From RYN-433 sp036558265 (GTDB taxonomy: Bacteria; Planctomycetota; Phycisphaerae; Tepidisphaerales; Tepidisphaeraceae), in assembly GCA_036558265.1 (NCBI GenBank), contig DATBFY010000664.1, positions 1 to 37,873 of the forward strand: 37,873 nt of DNA. Direction: 5' to 3'. A program made the translations under genes and the position numbers. This document shows, piece by piece, positions 25,226-33,116 of this stretch. The notes beneath the pieces were generated by a model. That model did no database searches, had not been told where the DNA came from, and saw nothing but the letters and a program-made list of their open reading frames with translations. How positions within the stretch are numbered: the stretch's first letter is position 1; the number at the start of each line of letters is the position of its first letter.

Positions 25226-25295
25226 GGGGACATCCGGAATTTCACGATCGCGCTCGCCCGAGCGGCGACCAATTGGAGAAATTCTGGATGTCCCC
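25226..25295. repeat. REP-like inverted repeat (GGGGACATCC type)
   Basis: The left arm GGGGACATCCGGAATTTC (25226-25243) pairs with the right arm GAAATTCTGGATGTCCCC (25278-25295) with one mismatch. The 34-base centre holds a smaller hairpin, CGCTCG-CC-CGAGCG. Arms beginning GGGGACA followed by a run of T on the far side resemble REP elements mobilised by RAYT-type transposases. No RAYT gene is in the window. It sits 6 bases after the response-regulator stop and may also terminate that transcript. Confidence 0.75.
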
Positions 25296-25301
25296 TTTTC
25301 C

Positions 25302-25679
25302 TTACAGCGCCACGGCGCGGTTGATGCCCAAGGTCTGCCAGATCTTCTCGAAGAAGTTCTCAGGGTGGAGGGGCTTGGGAATGTAGTTGCTCACGCCCGC
25401 GCGGATGGCGCGGACGATCAGGTGCGGGTCGTCCTGTCCGGAGAGCATGATGACGGGGGTGCGATCGCCGCGGCGGCGCAGGGCGGTGACCATGGCGATG
25501 CCGTCCATGCGCGGCATGCAGCAGTCGGTGATGATCAGGTCCACCTGAACGTGGGCGAGCAGGTCGAGCGCCTCGTCGCCGTCAGCCGCCTCATCCACGG
25601 AGTCGAAGCCTCCGCCGAGGAGGAGCTTGTTAAGCACCTGGCGCATCCGGGAATCGTCGTCGACCAACATCGCTCGCAT
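25302..25679 (-). CDS. Single-domain response regulator (CheY-like)
   Basis: 125 residues from ATG 25679 (MRAMLVDDDSR), preceded by AGGAAA. The longer frame from 25751 adds residues with no homology to receivers. The acidic cluster D7-D9, the phospho-acceptor D52 in ITDCCMPRMDG, S80 in VIMLSG and K102 in PKPLHP make a complete receiver domain. No output domain follows, so it should act by protein interaction. No histidine kinase lies next to it, and the target is unknown. Confidence 0.9.
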   Translation of the reverse strand: MRAMLVDDDSRMRQVLNKLLLGGGFDSVDEAADGDEALDLLAHVQVDLIITDCCMPRMDGIAMVTALRRRGDRTPVIMLSGQDDPHLIVRAIRAGVSNYIPKPLHPENFFEKIWQTLGINRAVAL

Positions 25680-25844
25680 GAACAGTTTTCCTGACGTGAC
25701 GAAAGGTGTTGCGGCCCTTCTTTCATCGGCCGGGAAACTCGGACGCTGCAATTGTTGCCGCCATTACGTCCGATAACGCGCAGGAAAACACCTGCCCTGT
25801 TCAGGGCGATAGGCGCGAATTCGCACAGATCCGGGATGTGCCCT

Positions 25845-26639
25845 TTAGAGTCCGACGATGTTAAACCCGCTGTCCACGAAGATGTTCTCCCCGGTGATGC
25901 CGCTCGACAGGTCGCTGAGCAGGAATAGTGCCGTCTTGCCCACCTCATCGGCGTCGATGTTGCGCTTCAAGGGGGCCTTGCGCTCGGTGTGGGCGAACAT
26001 CTCGTCGATCCCCCCGACCGCCATCGCTGAAAGCGTCTTCACTGGCCCCGCCGAGACCGTGTTGACCCGGATCTTCCGCGGGCCCAGGTCGAACGCGAGG
26101 TAGCGCGCGGTGGCCTCCAGGGCGGCCTTGGCGACGCCCATCACGTTGTAGCCCGGGATCACCTGGTTGGCCCCCAGGTACGTCAGCGCGATGATCGACC
26201 CGCCGTTGGTCATCAGCGGCGCCGCGCCGCGCGCCAGGGCGATCAGGCTGAAGGCGCTGACATCCAGCGCCTGCTTGAACACCTCGCGCGGCGTTGTCGT
26301 GAAGTTGCCCTCCTCCTTCTTCAGGTAATCGCGGTTGGCGAAGGCCAGGGAGTGGACGAGGAAGTCGATCGTGCCGAACCGCTCGCGCACGCCGGCGAAG
26401 AACGACTCGACCGACTCGTCGGAGCTGACGTCGCAGGGGTGAAGCCACGCGTCGCCAAAGCCGTTCTCCTCCATCGCCTTGCGCACGCGGCGCTGGGATT
26501 TCTCGATGTTGTCCATGGGGAGAAAGCCAAAGCCGCAGGTGGCGCCCTGGCGGATCACGTTGCTGGCGATGTGCGTGGCGATGCTGCGATCGTTGGCGAT
26601 GTTGAGGATCAGGCCTTTCTTGCCGTCCATGAGTCCCAT
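25845..26639 (-). CDS. fabI: Enoyl-[acyl-carrier-protein] reductase FabI
   Basis: 264 residues. It reduces enoyl-ACP with NAD(P)H in the last step of each fatty-acid elongation cycle. The start at ATG 26639 (MGLMDGKKGLIL) is preceded by AAGGAGAACACC; the longer frame from 26729 is not supported. The NAD-binding N-terminus NIANDRSIATHIA, ALTYLGANQVIPGYNVMGVA with Tyr154, and the Tyr164-X6-Lys171 pair are diagnostic for FabI rather than other short-chain dehydrogenases. The length is normal. No other fab gene lies beside it. Confidence 0.96.
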   Translation of the reverse strand: MGLMDGKKGLILNIANDRSIATHIASNVIRQGATCGFGFLPMDNIEKSQRRVRKAMEENGFGDAWLHPCDVSSDESVESFFAGVRERFGTIDFLVHSLAFANRDYLKKEEGNFTTTPREVFKQALDVSAFSLIALARGAAPLMTNGGSIIALTYLGANQVIPGYNVMGVAKAALEATARYLAFDLGPRKIRVNTVSAGPVKTLSAMAVGGIDEMFAHTERKAPLKRNIDADEVGKTALFLLSDLSSGITGENIFVDSGFNIVGL

Positions 26640-26864
26640 GGTGTTCTCCTTGCAGGCGCGAAATTTGCGAGCCGCGTAGCTTAGTAGGAACAAGGGGCGC
26701 CGGCAACACGCGGAGGGGACCCAGTGCAATCTCGGTCTCTCCGGGCGTAACCCGAAGACGGCGAATGGAAAAGTCTTGGTATTTTAAGGGATCGATGAGT
26801 AACATCGGGCCGTTGTCATCATTTCCCGGGCAGGTGTCATTTTGTGAAGGGAAGGCGGGCATTC

Positions 26865-28526
26865 ATGATCTTGCGAAGGACGTGGTCGTCGGGCGGCGTT
26901 CTGGTTCTGATCCTTGCCGGCGCGGCGCTGATGGCGCGTGCGGATCACGTGACGTTGAAGGACGGCACGACGATCGACGGGATCGTGATCCCGCAGGGTG
27001 ACAAGTACTGGATCAAGACGCCGGACGGCGCGACGCAGACGATTCCCAAGTCGTCGGTCGAGTCGGTCACGAAGGGAACAGGCGCGCCCGCTGCCGGTTC
27101 AGAAAAGGCGGGGGCGACCGCCGCGATTGCGCACACGCCCGCGCCGCCGCAGGTCACCGGCGGCGCGCTCTTTGCCGCCACGCAGCGCAAGGCGATGAAC
27201 GTGAGCACGGCGCTGGCGGCGGTGACGGTCTGGCAGCGGTTCATCGACGAAAATCCCAAGGATCCGGACCTCGCCGCCGCCAAGGCCGAGATCGAAAGGT
27301 GGCAGAAGCTCGCCGACGACGGCGCCGAGCGGATCAACGGGCGCTGGATCGCGGGCGCCGAGCGCAAGGCGCTGGTCGAGAAGGCCGGCAAGCTGACCAA
27401 GGAGGGCTGGGAGTTCATGATGAGCAACCAGACCCTGGCGGCCGTGAAGAAGTTGGAAGAATCGATCCGGATCTATCCCAACTCGTTTCGCACCAACTTC
27501 GCGCTGGGCTACCTGAACGTGATGTCGGACAAGAACCCCGAGGCGATCCGGTTCTTCGAGAACGCGCTGCGACTCAACCCCAAGAGCCCGGAGACGCTCA
27601 ACAACATGGGCGTGGCGTACATGCGTCAGCGGCAGTACGTGGACGGGATAAACTACCTCTACAAGGCGGCGGATTACGGCGATTCCGCCCCGCTGTGCCA
27701 GAACCTGGTCAACGGCATCGCCTCGCTGCCGCCGGTCGCGCGGAACACCCCCAAGATCAAGCCCGCGATGGACGCGGCGACGCTGCTGGCGTCCAAGTAT
27801 CACATCAGCGGTCCGAGCGGGACGGTGATCATCGTGGGCCTGTCGCCCAAGTCCGAGGCCGGACGCGAGGGGGAAGGTGGCGAGGACGAGACGCACGGCG
27901 GCATCTCCGCGGGGACGGGTTTCCTGATCAACGACCAGGGGCTGATCGTCACCAACCGTCACGTCGTCAAGGGCGCGCGCACGCTCCTGGTGATGATGGA
28001 TGGGCGAAAAAAGGCGTCGGCCGAGATCGTGGTCATCGACGACGAGCAGGATCTGGCGCTGGTCAAGCTCAAGGCGGGCAACCAGAAGACGCCGTTCGTC
28101 CACCTCGCCGCCAATGACAACCCCGGCGACGGCGCCGAGTGCACCGTGATGGGCTTCCCGTTGATCGATCGCCTGGGCGGGTCGATCAAGGTGACGCGCG
28201 GCATCGTCTCCTCCGGCTCGGCACGGCAGGAGGGCGCTGACATCGTCACGGATGCCAAGGTCAACCCGGGCAACTCCGGCGGGCCGATGCTGGACCGCTT
28301 CGGCAACGTGATGGGCGTGGTCACGATGAAGTCGGCCAACTCGACCTTCGAGGACAGCTACGGGCTGGCGATCTCGGCGGGGAAGGTGCGCAAGTTCCTG
28401 GCGAAGAACAACGTGGCGGTGACGGCGGGGGCGAACGGGTCGGCGGGCCTGTCGGCGGAGGAGATCGCCGCCAAGGTCAAACCCGCGACCGTCTGCATCA
28501 TCTGCACGGAGCGGGAAAAGGAATGA
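26865..28526 (+). CDS. Exported trypsin-like serine protease with TPR-like region
   Basis: About 553 residues from ATG 26865; a GTG at 26844 is an alternative start. A signal peptide ends near LMARA. Residues 24-65 form a small SHD1-like domain, HVTLKDGTTIDGIV. A helical linker and TPR-like repeats follow at about 190-275, with FALGYLNVMSDKNPEAIRFF and LNNMGVAYMRQRQYVDGINY. The trypsin-like fold has the full triad: His366 in TNRHVVKG, Asp396 in DDEQDLALVKL and Ser471 in VNPGNSGGPML. No C-terminal PDZ is seen, unlike DegP. It should act in the periplasm or paryphoplasm on misfolded or regulatory targets; the TPR region may select them. Confidence 0.9.
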   Translation: MILRRTWSSGGVLVLILAGAALMARADHVTLKDGTTIDGIVIPQGDKYWIKTPDGATQTIPKSSVESVTKGTGAPAAGSEKAGATAAIAHTPAPPQVTGGALFAATQRKAMNVSTALAAVTVWQRFIDENPKDPDLAAAKAEIERWQKLADDGAERINGRWIAGAERKALVEKAGKLTKEGWEFMMSNQTLAAVKKLEESIRIYPNSFRTNFALGYLNVMSDKNPEAIRFFENALRLNPKSPETLNNMGVAYMRQRQYVDGINYLYKAADYGDSAPLCQNLVNGIASLPPVARNTPKIKPAMDAATLLASKYHISGPSGTVIIVGLSPKSEAGREGEGGEDETHGGISAGTGFLINDQGLIVTNRHVVKGARTLLVMMDGRKKASAEIVVIDDEQDLALVKLKAGNQKTPFVHLAANDNPGDGAECTVMGFPLIDRLGGSIKVTRGIVSSGSARQEGADIVTDAKVNPGNSGGPMLDRFGNVMGVVTMKSANSTFEDSYGLAISAGKVRKFLAKNNVAVTAGANGSAGLSAEEIAAKVKPATVCIICTEREKE

Positions 28527-28610
28527 ATTAGCGAGTGGGCCGCGTGGGCGCTGGCGATCTCGGCGGCTATGATGCCCGGCCGAGGGCACCATCTCCGGCG
28601 GAGGTTCGCC

Positions 28611-29756
28611 ATGCCGCGGCTGTGCGCTACGCTTTGTCTGCTCGGGTTCATCACGCTCCCGGCGGTCGCAGCCGATAACGCGACCGGTTCGTCCACGCTC
28701 ACGTTCACCGAGCGCTCGCCCCTTTCGGCCAACCGCGACGTGATCACGCGGATGGGCTGGGTGGACGTGACCGGGGACAAGGTCAAGGGCGATTACAATC
28801 TCTCCGCCGAATCGTTCGAGGTCGTCGTGCCGGCGGACTACACGGGCGAAAAGCCGTACGGCCTGCTCGTGTTCGTCAATCCTCACCCCAGCGGCCGCCC
28901 GTCCCGCAACTACCTCGACGCGATCGCGCGGCACCACCTGATCTACATCGGCCCGAACAACGTGGGGAACGACCGGGCGACGCCCATTCGCATGGGCCTG
29001 TCGATCGACGCGGTCGTCAACATGAGGTCCCGTTACAACATCGACCCGAAACGGGTTTACACATCGGGGATCTCGGGCGGCGGGCGCGTGGCCAGCATGC
29101 TGGGCGTGAGTTACGCCGACCTCTTCAAGGGTGGGATCTACATCATCGGCTGCAACTTCTACCACGTGCAGCAGTCGGCCGAGCAGAAGGACGCGAACGG
29201 CAAGCCCACCTATTTCGCGCGCAGCTACAACGTCCCGCCGCTGGCCGTCCTGAAGCAGGCGCGCAAGGAATCGCGGCACGTGTTCATCACGGCGGATGAG
29301 GACGGCAATCGCGAGCAAACCTGGCTTTATTATTCGGCGTTCAAGCGCGACGGGTTCGACTTCATCACCTATTACCAGGTGCCCGGGCTGGGCCACCAGC
29401 CGCCCGACGGGGAGTGGTTCGAGGAGGCGCTGACGTTCCTGGACAAGCCGCCGGCGACCCCGACTGCGGGAAAGGCGACCCCACCGCCCGCCTCCCGTGT
29501 GACGGCGGTGCCACCCCGGCCGGCGACGCGACCTGCCGCCGCTGCGGCTGCTGTAGCGCCGCCGGGCGCAGCGGCGGGTGGAACGGCCGACCCCAACGTG
29601 ATCGCCGACGCGCTGCTGACCAACGCGAAGCTATACGTGGATAACAAGTTGTACGAACGGGCCCGCGAAAAGCTCAAGTGGATCGTCACCCAATACCCAG
29701 GCACGCGCGCGGCGGCGGAGGCGAAGCGGCTACTGGCGGAGTTGCCGGCGCAGTAA
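28611..29756 (+). CDS. Exported alpha/beta hydrolase (PHB-depolymerase/esterase-like) with helical tail
   Basis: 381 residues. ATG 28611 is chosen over ATG 28569 because GGAGG lies 6 bases upstream and the signal peptide MPRLCATLCLLGFITLPAVA begins there. The hydrolase domain has PYGLLVFVNPHPSG, the nucleophile elbow TSGISGGGRVASMLG and a likely catalytic His in GLGHQPPDG. A Pro/Ala/Thr-rich linker (about 285-330) leads to a TPR-like tail with LYVDNKLYERAREKLKWIV and YPGTRAAAEAKRLLAEL. It follows the protease gene by 84 bases on the same strand; TATGAT at 28568-28573 may be its own -10 box. The substrate is unknown. Confidence 0.85.
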   Translation: MPRLCATLCLLGFITLPAVAADNATGSSTLTFTERSPLSANRDVITRMGWVDVTGDKVKGDYNLSAESFEVVVPADYTGEKPYGLLVFVNPHPSGRPSRNYLDAIARHHLIYIGPNNVGNDRATPIRMGLSIDAVVNMRSRYNIDPKRVYTSGISGGGRVASMLGVSYADLFKGGIYIIGCNFYHVQQSAEQKDANGKPTYFARSYNVPPLAVLKQARKESRHVFITADEDGNREQTWLYYSAFKRDGFDFITYYQVPGLGHQPPDGEWFEEALTFLDKPPATPTAGKATPPPASRVTAVPPRPATRPAAAAAAVAPPGAAAGGTADPNVIADALLTNAKLYVDNKLYERAREKLKWIVTQYPGTRAAAEAKRLLAELPAQ

Positions 29757-29870
29757 TCGCGCCACACGGGTCGCGTACATTCTGCACGTCCGACACGGAG
29801 ATGGGGGCTTGGTGTCTCGTCCGGATCCTGCGACCCGACGGCATCCACCCGGTCATACCGCCGGCCCGTC

Positions 29871-29905
29871 CAAAAAGAACAGCAGGCGCCGCGCCCGGCG
29901 CCTGC
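29871..29905 (-). terminator. Intrinsic terminator for the small coiled-coil gene
   Basis: On the minus strand GCAGGCGCC-GGGCGC-GGCGCCTGC forms a 9-base-pair GC stem with a 6-base loop, followed by TGTTCTTTTTG. This is the normal form of a rho-independent terminator. It lies about 100 bases beyond the stop of the gene at 30004. Confidence 0.8.
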
Positions 29906-30003
29906 CTGATCGATCGATCGCCCCGGGCCGTTCTGGCGAGCGGCCCGGAGCGTACGCTCCATCACGCGCTCCGCGCAAGCGGAGCGGTTAATCACTAGTC
30001 GCG

Positions 30004-30270
30004 TTAGTCGTTGCCGCTGGTTTCCTCGAGCATCTTCCGCAGGTAGCCGTTCTCGCGGCGCGTGGCCTCCAGGTCGAAGACCAGGTACTTGATCGACAGC
30101 CGCAGGTAGTCAAGGCTCTCCTGCAGGCTGCTCACCGTGGCGCGCAGCCGCTCGTGGCGCTGGCGCGTGTCCTCGGCGAGCTGTTCGAGCTTCTTCCGCT
30201 CGGTCGGCGGGAGCGTCGAGATCTCGGTCATCAGTTCGGCGAGCTTGGACTGGAACTCCTGTTCGTTCAT
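30004..30270 (-). CDS. Small conserved coiled-coil protein
   Basis: 88 residues starting MNEQEFQSKLAELMTEI. The ribosome binding site is GGGAG about 8 bases before ATG 30270. Most of the protein is predicted helix with heptad character, rich in Glu, Arg and Leu, including LDYLRLSIKYLVFDLEATRR. I recall similar short proteins from planctomycetes, but no function. There is no membrane helix. It stands alone with its own terminator, so it is an independent small gene. Confidence 0.8.
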   Translation of the reverse strand: MNEQEFQSKLAELMTEISTLPPTERKKLEQLAEDTRQRHERLRATVSSLQESLDYLRLSIKYLVFDLEATRRENGYLRKMLEETSGND

Positions 30271-30532
30271 TTGCGTTCACTCCCGTGGGGCCGCGCCTGC
30301 GATGGGCGACGACGACGGCCCTCTCAATACAAAAGCCGTTCCACGTCCATGTGCCTGTCACAATCCGTCGATCTAAGAGCCGGTTTACGCCGACCGGCAC
30401 CTGCATTCATCCACCGATGGGTCTCGCCCGGCGCTGGCGATTATGCCGGATGTTTCCGCCCGGCATCATCCACCGCCGTTTCCGATGCGGCGACCACACG
30501 TCAGGCTCCGCCTGTGTTGCCGCATCGCAACA

Positions 30533-31456
30533 TCAGCCGACCACGACCGCCGCATAGCCCACGGCGTTCTCCGGACCGTGGTCGGCAACGCCGGCCAGCG
30601 TCTCGTAGCTGTTCGCGTGGCGCAACAGGTGTCCGCCGGTCGCGCCGTGCTCGCGGCAGGCGGCGAGCATCGCGGCAATCGCCCCGGCGCCACATGCGTT
30701 GAGCCGTCGCCGCACTTCCGGCACGACCTGCTCCACCCGCATATCCGTCACGAGCTGCAACAGGCGCCGGTCGTTGCCCTTGGCCCACTCCAGCGCCCCG
30801 ATGCCGATCCCTGCCGGGGCGAATCGATACGCCGGTCCGTAGTGCGTCAGGTCACTGCTCGCCAGGTAAACCGGCGACAGCCCAGCCTGCTGGATCTGCC
30901 GCGCCGTGGCAACACCGACCTGGGCCGCGTGCTCGACCACGGGCACTTCCACCGGAAGCAGCGCGACACCCGGCCATGCCGCCTGGATCAGCGGCAATTC
31001 GACCTCGACCGCGTGCTCGCTGTGGTGGAAACGTTCATCCACGCGAAACAGGTTGGCCGATGACTCGGTCAGTCTCCTTTCCAGTTCCTCGGGCAACTCC
31101 GATTCACCGCCGGGAACGTCCCAGCGGCCGTGCGAATCCAGGGCGGCGGTCGCGATCGGCGCGGGCGAATGAATCGCGCCGAACACCACGACGACCTCCA
31201 CCCGCCGATTGTCCACTGCCGCCGAGCGAGCAAGGGCGGCGATCGTCTGGCCGGCGATCGCGCCGCTGCAGATCCACCCGGCGTGCGGCACGACGCCACC
31301 GATCCAACGCTTCCGTTCGACCGGCGCCGCGCTCAGGTCCGCCCGGGCTACGAACGACTCCGCCAGCGCGCGACAGGCGCGGGCCTCCGCAGGATAGAAC
31401 ATCCCCGCGACGGCCGGTGGGCGGACCGTTTTGGGTCCTGGCTTGGGGCCGGCCAT
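30533..31456 (-). CDS. amrB: AmmeMemoRadiSam system protein B (MEMO1-like)
   Basis: 307 residues from ATG 31456 (MAGPKPGPKT). A longer reading from 31480 would contain the TATAGT -10 box, so it is less likely. The MEMO-family landmarks are RPPAVAGMFYPA, VVPHAGWICSGAIAGQTI, HHSEHAVEVELPLIQ, SSDLTHYGPAYRF and CGAGAIAAML. The family shares the fold of class III extradiol dioxygenases but its enzymatic role is unsettled. It is often found with an AMMECR1 protein and a radical SAM enzyme; neither is here. A call of 'AmrB' rests on family, not on a tested activity. Confidence 0.92.
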   Translation of the reverse strand: MAGPKPGPKTVRPPAVAGMFYPAEARACRALAESFVARADLSAAPVERKRWIGGVVPHAGWICSGAIAGQTIAALARSAAVDNRRVEVVVVFGAIHSPAPIATAALDSHGRWDVPGGESELPEELERRLTESSANLFRVDERFHHSEHAVEVELPLIQAAWPGVALLPVEVPVVEHAAQVGVATARQIQQAGLSPVYLASSDLTHYGPAYRFAPAGIGIGALEWAKGNDRRLLQLVTDMRVEQVVPEVRRRLNACGAGAIAAMLAACREHGATGGHLLRHANSYETLAGVADHGPENAVGYAAVVVG

Positions 31457-31463
31457 GCGGTCC

Positions 31464-31471
31464 ACTATAAT
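31464..31471. promoter_or_regulatory. Overlapping divergent -10 boxes
   Basis: On the plus strand TATAAT (31466-31471) is a perfect -10, with TTGGGG (31443-31448) 17 bases upstream, for the Pro/Ala-rich membrane protein at 31577. On the minus strand TATAGT (31464-31469) ends 7 bases before the MEMO-like ATG 31456. The two hexamers share four bases, so polymerase binding is probably mutually exclusive. Confidence 0.6.
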
Positions 31472-31576
31472 TCGAGCCAACGCCGCCCGACACGGGAAAT
31501 CGCCCCCCGCGACACGACGCGGGCGCGAAAGTCCGATAAGTCGGCGAAGTTACAACGATTGTGATCGAGGTGCCGG

Positions 31577-32593
31577 ATGTCCGAGGAGAAGAAAAAGGAC
31601 GCGCAGGCCGATGCGCTGGCCGCCTTCGCCGCCGGGGAACACCGCGACGAGCCCCCCATCTCGGGCAGCGGGATGGACGCCCACGCTCAAAGCGGATTGG
31701 TCGATCTGACCGCCGGCTCCGGGAGTTTGCCGGCACCTAAGCCGACTCAGCAGCAACAACAGCCGCCGCCGGCGCAACGGCCGGCGCCGCAGCCCCCCCG
31801 CTCCGGTGCGCCAATCCCGCGCGCCGCCGGTGGAGCGCCCAGAGCAGCGGGCGCGGGAACGCCTGCCGCTCGATCCCCACAGGGGGTGCCCATTCCCGCG
31901 CAGGCCCAACTGAAGATGCCGCCCGCGCCACCGTCGGGGCCGGGCCATTCAGGCGCCCCAGGGCCGGCGAGGCCCGCGGTCGGCGAGACGACTCGACCGA
32001 CCAGCGCCAACCCGCCGCTCAGGCCGAGTCCGGCACCCGCGCCCAAGCCCGCCGCGGCCCCGATGCGACCGTCCTCGCCGAATTCCAAGGCGCGGCCGAC
32101 GACGCCCGGCGCGCGCTCCGGCGCGCCCACGGCGGCAACCCGACCCTCCCCACCGCCGGCCGAGCCCTTCGTCGTGCATGACGATTCCGAAACCCGCCCT
32201 TCCCGGGCGGCGGCGGCGTCACCATCACACGAGGCCGACGTGGCGGCCGAGGCCGACGCCGTGGCCCACGTGGTCGAGGACGACGACACGTTGAACATGC
32301 CCACACCCTCGACCGATGAGCTGCTCCACCGCCCCGCCCCCAGGCGGCCTCAGAAGCAACTGCTCTCGCGCACCGTCGGCTTCAAGCAGACGCTGATCCC
32401 GATCCTGCTGACCCTGGGCGTGCTGCTGCCGGCGATCGCGGGATGGAGCTTTTCCATGGGCGAGGAGTCGCCCGTGGCAGGCGCTAACTGGATCCCCTTC
32501 TCGCTGATCGGCATCGGCGCCGCGATGCTGCTTTTTGCGGGGCTGACCATGTTTCAGGTCAGAAGCCAGCTCGCGCACCAGGCCCGGCCCTGA
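31577..32593 (+). CDS. Pro/Ala-rich protein with two C-terminal membrane helices
   Basis: 338 residues. GAGGTG lies 6 bases before ATG 31577. Residues 1-30 are charged, about 40-250 form a low-complexity Pro/Ala/Ser-rich tract, and then come an acidic segment (HVVEDDDTLNMPTPS) and two membrane helices near 267-287 (TLIPILLTLGVLLPAIAGW) and 305-328. The long N-terminal part should face the cytoplasm or periplasm as a flexible linker. I do not recognise a family. Similar anchored low-complexity proteins are common in planctomycetes. It is followed 17 bases later by the thioredoxin promoter. Confidence 0.75.
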   Translation: MSEEKKKDAQADALAAFAAGEHRDEPPISGSGMDAHAQSGLVDLTAGSGSLPAPKPTQQQQQPPPAQRPAPQPPRSGAPIPRAAGGAPRAAGAGTPAARSPQGVPIPAQAQLKMPPAPPSGPGHSGAPGPARPAVGETTRPTSANPPLRPSPAPAPKPAAAPMRPSSPNSKARPTTPGARSGAPTAATRPSPPPAEPFVVHDDSETRPSRAAAASPSHEADVAAEADAVAHVVEDDDTLNMPTPSTDELLHRPAPRRPQKQLLSRTVGFKQTLIPILLTLGVLLPAIAGWSFSMGEESPVAGANWIPFSLIGIGAAMLLFAGLTMFQVRSQLAHQARP

Positions 32594-32609
32594 ACGGCTC
32601 CGACCCGCG

Positions 32610-32638
32610 TTGACACCCTTTTTTGCGCTCCCTATTAT
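32610..32638 (+). promoter_or_regulatory. Strong sigma-70-type promoter of trxA
   Basis: A consensus TTGACA (32610-32615) is followed after exactly 17 bases by TATTAT (32633-32638, five of six). It gives a leader of about 35 bases with GGTGGAG in front of ATG 32680. It is the best promoter match in the window. Confidence 0.85.
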
Positions 32639-32679
32639 CGGTGGCCGCGGTAACGTCGCTCACGGTGGAGAACATCACT

Positions 32680-33012
32680 ATGGCCAGCAGTAAGAACGTC
32701 GTCGAGTTCAACGATTCCAACTTCGAGACCGAAGTGCTCAAATCCGACCAGCCGGTGCTGGTCGATTTCTGGGCCGAGTGGTGCATGCCCTGCCGGATGC
32801 TCGCCCCCACGATCGACAAGATCGCCGATTCCTACGCCGGAAAGGTGAAGGTCGGCAAGGTCGATACCGACAGCAACCGCGAAGTGGCGATGAAGTACGG
32901 CATCAGCGCCATCCCGACCGTCATCCTCTTCAAGGACGGCCAGGTCGCCCAGAAGTTCGTCGGCCTCAAGCAGGAGAAGGAGTTCAAGGAGGCGATCGAT
33001 TCGCTGGGGTAA
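32680..33012 (+). CDS. trxA: Thioredoxin with CMPC active site
   Basis: 110 residues from ATG 32680, supported by GGTGGAG and the promoter at 32610; the longer frame from 32623 starts inside that promoter. The thioredoxin fold is full length: VLVDFWAEWCMPCRMLAP with Cys35 and Cys38, the cis-proline segment GISAIPTVILFKDGQ and the C-terminal helix. It reduces protein disulfides in the cytoplasm, using thioredoxin reductase. The usual active site is WCGPC; here the second residue is Met, which can shift the redox potential. There is no signal peptide. Confidence 0.94.
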   Translation: MASSKNVVEFNDSNFETEVLKSDQPVLVDFWAEWCMPCRMLAPTIDKIADSYAGKVKVGKVDTDSNREVAMKYGISAIPTVILFKDGQVAQKFVGLKQEKEFKEAIDSLG

Positions 33013-33037
33013 GCTCGTTAAACTATGCAGGTCACAA

Positions 33038-33072
33038 AACCGCCGATCCGATGTGACGGCGGTTCTTGTTTG
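33038..33072 (+). terminator. Intrinsic terminator of trxA
   Basis: AACCGCCG (33038-33045) pairs with CGGCGGTT (33057-33064) around an 11-base loop, followed by CTTGTTTG. It lies 25 bases after the trxA stop and before the Uma2-like gene. Confidence 0.75.
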
Positions 33073-33116
33073 TGCAAATGGTTGATCTGCGACGTGCGTT
33101 GTGTGGAGGTCAAACG

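Noticed and set aside
27099..29396. 765-codon open frame on the minus strand
   Set aside because: It is antisense to the protease and hydrolase genes, which have recognised domains, signal peptides and ribosome binding sites; the frame is a result of high GC content.
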